Assembly: GCA_017694565.1 (NCBI GenBank)
Contig: JADIMR010000049.1
Location: 1-47,322, forward strand
Direction: 5' to 3'
Length of the DNA stretch: 47,322 nucleotides
DNA from: Candidatus Enterocola intestinipullorum
GTDB lineage: Bacteria; Bacteroidota; Bacteroidia; Bacteroidales; Paludibacteraceae
Positions 43,578 to 47,322 of this stretch are shown here, piece after piece. The position numbers were made by a program, and so were the translations under genes. The notes below the pieces were generated by a model. That model had not been told where the DNA came from, did not search any database, and worked only from the letters and a program-made list of their open reading frames with translations. Position 1 is the first letter of the stretch. Each line of letters opens with the position of its first letter.

Positions 43578-46500
43578 TCAGAAATCGAGATTTACACCGA
43601 AGGTGAACGAACGGGCCTGCGGATAGTTACCGAAGTCCACACCGTAGTTGCTGACCTCGGGGTCATAACCGGTATAGTTGGTTATGGTAAACAAGTTGTT
43701 TGCAGACACATAGAAACGCACCCTGTTGAAATGAGCCTTGCGTGTAAGCTCGCGCGGCAAAGTGTAACCCAATTGCAGGGTTTTCAAACGCAGGTAGCTG
43801 CCGTCTTCCACGAAGCGGCTCGATACCGCGAAGTTCTGCGAGTGGTTGGGATCGGGAATCGAACCGTCGCCGTTGGCGACACCGTCGTTCCATGCGTTCG
43901 CCATAACGGGGCTCAACTGGTTGGTGGCACCGGTAGATTCGGTACGCTCGCGCAAGGCGTTGTAGATTTCATTGCCGTAAACGCCTTGGAAGAACATCTG
44001 GAAGTCGATGCCTTTCCATTCCAAGCTGAAATTCAAACCGTAAGTCAACCACGGGAAGTTATTGCCTATGCCGGTGCGGTCGTTGTCGTCGATTTTGCCG
44101 TCGCCGTTAAGGTCTTCGTACTTGGCATCGCCGGCACCGTAACCCGAAGTATCGTTGGGCAAATATTCCTTGGCTTCCTCGTCGCTCTGGTAAACGCCAA
44201 GGTAATTGTAGCCCCAGTATTCGAATACGGGCATACCCACGTCGCAACGCCAGTATGTCGAAATTACGGGAGAACCTCCGTTAAGCGCGGTAAGTTCGTT
44301 TTGCACGAAAGACACATTGGCATCGATCGAGTATCTGAAATCGCCCACCATGTTCGAGTGGCCGAGAGAAATGTCTATACCCTGGTTGCGCATCGTACCC
44401 ACGTTGCCCATGAGGTAGTAGCGGTTGCCCACATGCGCGGGAGTGGTGATGTTCAGCAACATGTCGCGGGTGTCGCGGATATATCCGTCGACGGTAGCCG
44501 TCAACATTCCGCCCCACATGCTCAAATCCACACCCACGTTCCATTGTTCCGTGGTTTCCCATTTTCCGTTTTCGTTAACGTAAGTAAGGATGGTGGCACC
44601 CTGGCCGTTGAGATAATCCTGGTTTACACCGAACACGTAATCCACGAAAGTAGGACCTGCGGTGAACATGTTCATAGTGAAGTTGTCCTGGTCAATCGAC
44701 TGGTTACCCAACTGTCCCCAGCCGGCACGGATCTTCAACATGTCGAGGATGTCGCTGTGGTCTTTCAACCAGCTTTCCTCGCTCATGCGCCATGCCAAAG
44801 AAACTGATGGGAAGTAGCCCCAAGGATTCTGGGGGAACTTGGAAGAACCGTCCGCACGGAAGTTCACGGTAACCAAATAGCGGTTGTCGTAGCCGTAGAA
44901 CAAACGTCCGAAGAAAGATACCATGCGTTGGCGGTCTACCGTATCCGAAGAATACGATTTGTCCTCGGTGGTATTCGACAGGTACCAGTTGCTCTCGACA
45001 GGATTGAGGATGACTGCACCCGAACCGCCCATCGAATAATAGTCGTACTGTTCGGTAGATTGGCCCACCATTATGTTCATATTGTGCTTGCCGAAATCGC
45101 GGGCGTAGGTGATGGTGTTGTCCACCGTCCAACGCATCTGGCGGTACATGCTGCTCGACAAGAAATTCTTCTCAGCGTAATCGTAAGACGAATACTCGTA
45201 TTTGTTTCTGAATGATTTGTCGCGCACGTAGTACATGTCCATGCCGACAGAAGAATGCAAGGTAAGGCCTTCCACCGGAGTGATGTCCAAATATACATTG
45301 CCCACCCAGCGTTCAGCATTGTTTTCGGGGAAGCTTTCTTCCACCATCGTGAACGGGTTTGTTACGTTCTTGAAGTTGGACGAAGCCGCTATCTGGCCGC
45401 TCAAATCATCACCCACGTTATTGACTGCCCCGTCGGGGTAATGGGTGGGATCCCAAGGAGCCATAGCCAAAGCCGCGGACAAGATTGAAGAACCCGGGCT
45501 GGCGTTGTTCACGGTGGCGTTGCGGCCGCCGCTGTTCGAATACGAAAGGTTTTCGCCCACTTTCAACCATTTGCGTACTTTATAAGATGTGTTGGCACGT
45601 ATGGTGAAGCGGTGGTAATCGGATCCCATGATGGTACCTTCCTGCGAGAAGTAGCTACCGCTTATGGCATAGCTGAACTTGTCGTCCGCACCGTCGATCG
45701 ATACCGAGTAGTTTTGTATGGGGGCGTAGTTGTTGAACACCTCTTCCTGCCAATCGGTCTCCTGCTGCGAATAATCAAAAGATTCGGCTGTAGGGTAATA
45801 GGTGGAAGTTCCCAAGCGATAACCGTGCAACCACGTATTGAAATCCTGGTCCAAAGCCGCCTGTTCGCGGAGAGTTCCGGTAAAGCCGACCATAGTGCGC
45901 GCATAATCCTCGGCACCCATCAAATCGAGTTTTTTCCAAGCGTTCTGGAAACCTGCGTAAGCGTTCACCGAAATATTCGCCATGCTTTCCGTAGAGCCGG
46001 TCTTGGTCGTGATAAGCACCACGCCGTTAGCCGCACGCGAACCGTAAATCGCAGAAGAAGATGCATCCTTCAAGATTTCGGTGCTGGCAATGTCGTTAGG
46101 CGAAAGGAAGCTGATGTCTTCGACAATTATACCGTCCACAACATAAATAGGAGCGGAGCTGCCGTTCACTGATCCGATACCGCGGATGCGGATTTCGGCA
46201 GCCGCACCCGGCTGTCCCGAAGAAGAATTGACAGTTACACCGGCGGCACGTCCCTGCAAAGCCTGGTCCACGCTTGCGGCGGGAGTCTTTTGCAGCTGGT
46301 CGCCCTTCACCGAAGAAATAGCACCGGTAACGTCGCTCTTGCGCATCGTACCGTAACCCACGGCCACAAACTCTTCCAATTGCTCGGTTTCGACCGCCAG
46401 GGTTACATTGACAGTACCGGAGGTCGGCGTAATCGTTTGCGACTCGTAACCTAAATAAGAAAACGTGAGGCTTTGCCCGTCAGGTACTTCGAGCGTGTAA

Positions 46501-46667
46501 TTACCGTCGATGTCGGTAATCGTACCCGTTGTTGTCCCGGTAACGACAATGTTCACGCCCGGCTCACCCATTCCGGTGTCGTCGAGCATGACGTTACCAC
46601 TGACTTGCCTTGCGGACACCGTCGCACAGGCGACGGATAAAGCCAAAAAGAGCAAGAATTTTTTCAT
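43578..46667 (-). CDS. susC: SusC-like TonB-dependent glycan transporter
   Basis: The 1029-aa outer-membrane protein has a signal peptide (MKKFLLFLALSVACATVSA), an N-terminal carboxypeptidase-regulatory-like domain (about 20-95, SGNVMLDDTGMGEPGVNIVVTGT) and a TonB box region (EEFVAVGYGT). A plug domain follows (LQGRAAGVTVNSSSGQPGAAAEIRIRGIGS, PIYVVDGI, ILKDASSSAIYGSRAANGVVLITTK), and then a 22-strand-type barrel ending in FGVNLDF. It imports glycan fragments captured by SusD. It is the first gene of the PUL and has its own promoter. No hybrid two-component sensor or sigma/anti-sigma pair adjoins it in the window. Confidence 0.97.
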   Translation of the reverse strand: MKKFLLFLALSVACATVSARQVSGNVMLDDTGMGEPGVNIVVTGTTTGTITDIDGNYTLEVPDGQSLTFSYLGYESQTITPTSGTVNVTLAVETEQLEEFVAVGYGTMRKSDVTGAISSVKGDQLQKTPAASVDQALQGRAAGVTVNSSSGQPGAAAEIRIRGIGSVNGSSAPIYVVDGIIVEDISFLSPNDIASTEILKDASSSAIYGSRAANGVVLITTKTGSTESMANISVNAYAGFQNAWKKLDLMGAEDYARTMVGFTGTLREQAALDQDFNTWLHGYRLGTSTYYPTAESFDYSQQETDWQEEVFNNYAPIQNYSVSIDGADDKFSYAISGSYFSQEGTIMGSDYHRFTIRANTSYKVRKWLKVGENLSYSNSGGRNATVNNASPGSSILSAALAMAPWDPTHYPDGAVNNVGDDLSGQIAASSNFKNVTNPFTMVEESFPENNAERWVGNVYLDITPVEGLTLHSSVGMDMYYVRDKSFRNKYEYSSYDYAEKNFLSSSMYRQMRWTVDNTITYARDFGKHNMNIMVGQSTEQYDYYSMGGSGAVILNPVESNWYLSNTTEDKSYSSDTVDRQRMVSFFGRLFYGYDNRYLVTVNFRADGSSKFPQNPWGYFPSVSLAWRMSEESWLKDHSDILDMLKIRAGWGQLGNQSIDQDNFTMNMFTAGPTFVDYVFGVNQDYLNGQGATILTYVNENGKWETTEQWNVGVDLSMWGGMLTATVDGYIRDTRDMLLNITTPAHVGNRYYLMGNVGTMRNQGIDISLGHSNMVGDFRYSIDANVSFVQNELTALNGGSPVISTYWRCDVGMPVFEYWGYNYLGVYQSDEEAKEYLPNDTSGYGAGDAKYEDLNGDGKIDDNDRTGIGNNFPWLTYGLNFSLEWKGIDFQMFFQGVYGNEIYNALRERTESTGATNQLSPVMANAWNDGVANGDGSIPDPNHSQNFAVSSRFVEDGSYLRLKTLQLGYTLPRELTRKAHFNRVRFYVSANNLFTITNYTGYDPEVSNYGVDFGNYPQARSFTFGVNLDF

Positions 46668-46734
46668 AGTTAAACGTATACAATAAATGAATAAACCGCT
46701 ATATTTCGCTCGTGATTCGATTCAAGGCTCAAAA

Positions 46735-46777
46735 CCGCAAACGTTGCACAATTAAAACCTTTTACTCCGCAAACGTT
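46735..46777 (-). promoter_or_regulatory. 11-bp direct repeat in the susC leader
   Basis: CCGCAAACGTT occurs at 46735-46745 and 46767-46777, 32 bp apart (about three helical turns), just downstream of the susC promoter. The shorter core GCAAACGTT recurs at 46998-47006. These are candidate sites for a PUL regulator. Confidence 0.5.
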
Positions 46778-46785
46778 CACGAATG

Positions 46786-46815
46786 CAAAGATAATAGTTA
46801 TTTTTGGCGAGCAAA
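46786..46815 (-). promoter_or_regulatory. susC (PUL) promoter
   Basis: On the minus strand TTTG (46812-46815) lies 18 nt before TATCTTTG (46786-46793). The transcript would have a leader of about 110 nt. It is the only full TTTG/TAnnTTTG promoter I found in the PUL. Confidence 0.75.
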
Positions 46816-47322
46816 ATATTTTATCATTATATATGATTACATCAAACTAAGGAAAACACCTCATCATTCACCAATCAAAAGGCTCCTATTTAATTTATAA
46901 TCTGATATTTATAAATGCCAAATAACTCAAATACAAATTTCATTATGATTTTTTCCAAATGTTAAAATCGTACCGCAATCCTGTTTTTATGCGGTATGCA
47001 AACGTTTTAAAAACGATTTTTCACACTTGTTATTCCATCGAACACCTGCAAAAACCGCTACTTTTTTAACTCACCGTTATTCTTAGTGGATGGTGGATAG
47101 TGGTGGCCGAGGCCGCAGTGGATAGTTAGCCGCTTCGCGGCAGGACATCCACCGTGGATGCGCTTCGCTCTATCCACGGTTAAGCTGCCGGACTTACAGT
47201 GGGTATAGTGCAAGCACTACGTTCAGGGAAGACCGCCCCCTCTGGGGGCAGTAAAATCATCTTTGATGATTTTACGGGGGATAAGACAATGGCAAGCGTT
47301 AGCCTGCAAAGCAGGCTAACGC
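46816..47322. repeat. AT-rich upstream region followed by repeat cluster
   Basis: 46816-47070 is AT-rich with no credible gene; it holds the third GCAAACGTT and a weak ACCGCA...TGCGGT hairpin. From about 47085 a plus-oriented heptamer array (TTAGTGGATGGTGGATAGTGG) and a GCCGCTTCGCGGC hairpin appear, then ACCGTGGAT...ATCCACGGT. Variable-stem copy 6 (47235-47287, minus orientation, stem GTAAAATCATC-AAA-GATGATTTTAC) follows, and then a perfect hairpin GCGTTAGCCTGC-AAA-GCAGGCTAACGC ending at the window edge (47296-47322). Confidence 0.7.

Noticed and set aside
46712-46900. 62-aa plus-strand ORF upstream of susC
   Set aside because: It overlaps the susC promoter, starts in the leader, and has low-complexity composition and no promoter of its own.

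Overview
The window reads as a chromosomal segment of a Bacteroidetes bacterium, most likely an uncultured or little-studied member of the Bacteroidales. The grounds are the promoters with the Bacteroidetes -7 element TAnnTTTG, the absence of obvious Shine-Dalgarno sequences, a GldJ-type gliding/type IX secretion lipoprotein, a SusC/SusD pair and family-typical proteins (DUF3109, an rbfA-LolCE-like pair, a TonB-C-like secreted protein). No species can be named from sequence alone.

Left part (1-27 kb) is mostly housekeeping. It opens with the broken 3' end of an IS4-type transposase, then trigger factor and tRNA-Leu(UAG) on the minus strand. A divergent plus-strand run follows: a U32/TrhP-like tRNA hydroxylation protein, a large AsmA-like protein, purT, an M24 peptidase, a MATE exporter and polA. 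A perfect palindromic terminator separates polA from a minus-strand CoA-transferase, followed by cdaA and folP. gldJ diverges from folP. Next come an M16 peptidase, an O-methyltransferase, a small outer-membrane beta-barrel, rbfA and a LolC/E-like permease. Two toxin-antitoxin pairs flank a small secreted TonB-C-like protein. DUF3109, nadB and a tRNA-Glu(CUC) complete this part.

Right part (27.3-46.8 kb) is one minus-strand polysaccharide utilisation locus. In transcription order it has susC, susD, a Big2-containing surface glycan-binding lipoprotein, three lipoprotein GH16 enzymes, a GPH-type sugar transporter, a cytoplasmic GH94-like phosphorylase (GH149/GH161 type suspected), a BglX-like GH3 and a fourth GH16 with a beta-sandwich module and a type IX sorting-like C-terminus. 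The four GH16 enzymes carry the laminarinase-type ExDxxE site, so the likely substrate is beta-1,3-glucan (laminarin or a mixed-linkage relative). The inferred flow is surface cleavage, SusCD import, periplasmic trimming by GH3, then inner-membrane uptake and phosphorolysis. No dedicated regulator lies in the window.

The most unusual signal is between the PUL genes. The gaps hold several families of structured repeats. One is a six-copy element with constant C5/G5 flanks and an inner stem that differs in each copy but is always self-complementary. A second is a sense-oriented heptamer array (TAGTGGT)n that starts at or near stop codons and supplies stops in all three frames. A third is a set of long hairpins whose one arm is the 3' end of the coding sequence itself. 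There are also two larger multi-stem elements. A second notable feature is a 21-bp perfect inverted repeat carrying two mirror-image promoters, which drive tRNA-Leu(UAG) on one side and a TrhP-like enzyme that may modify that class of tRNA on the other.
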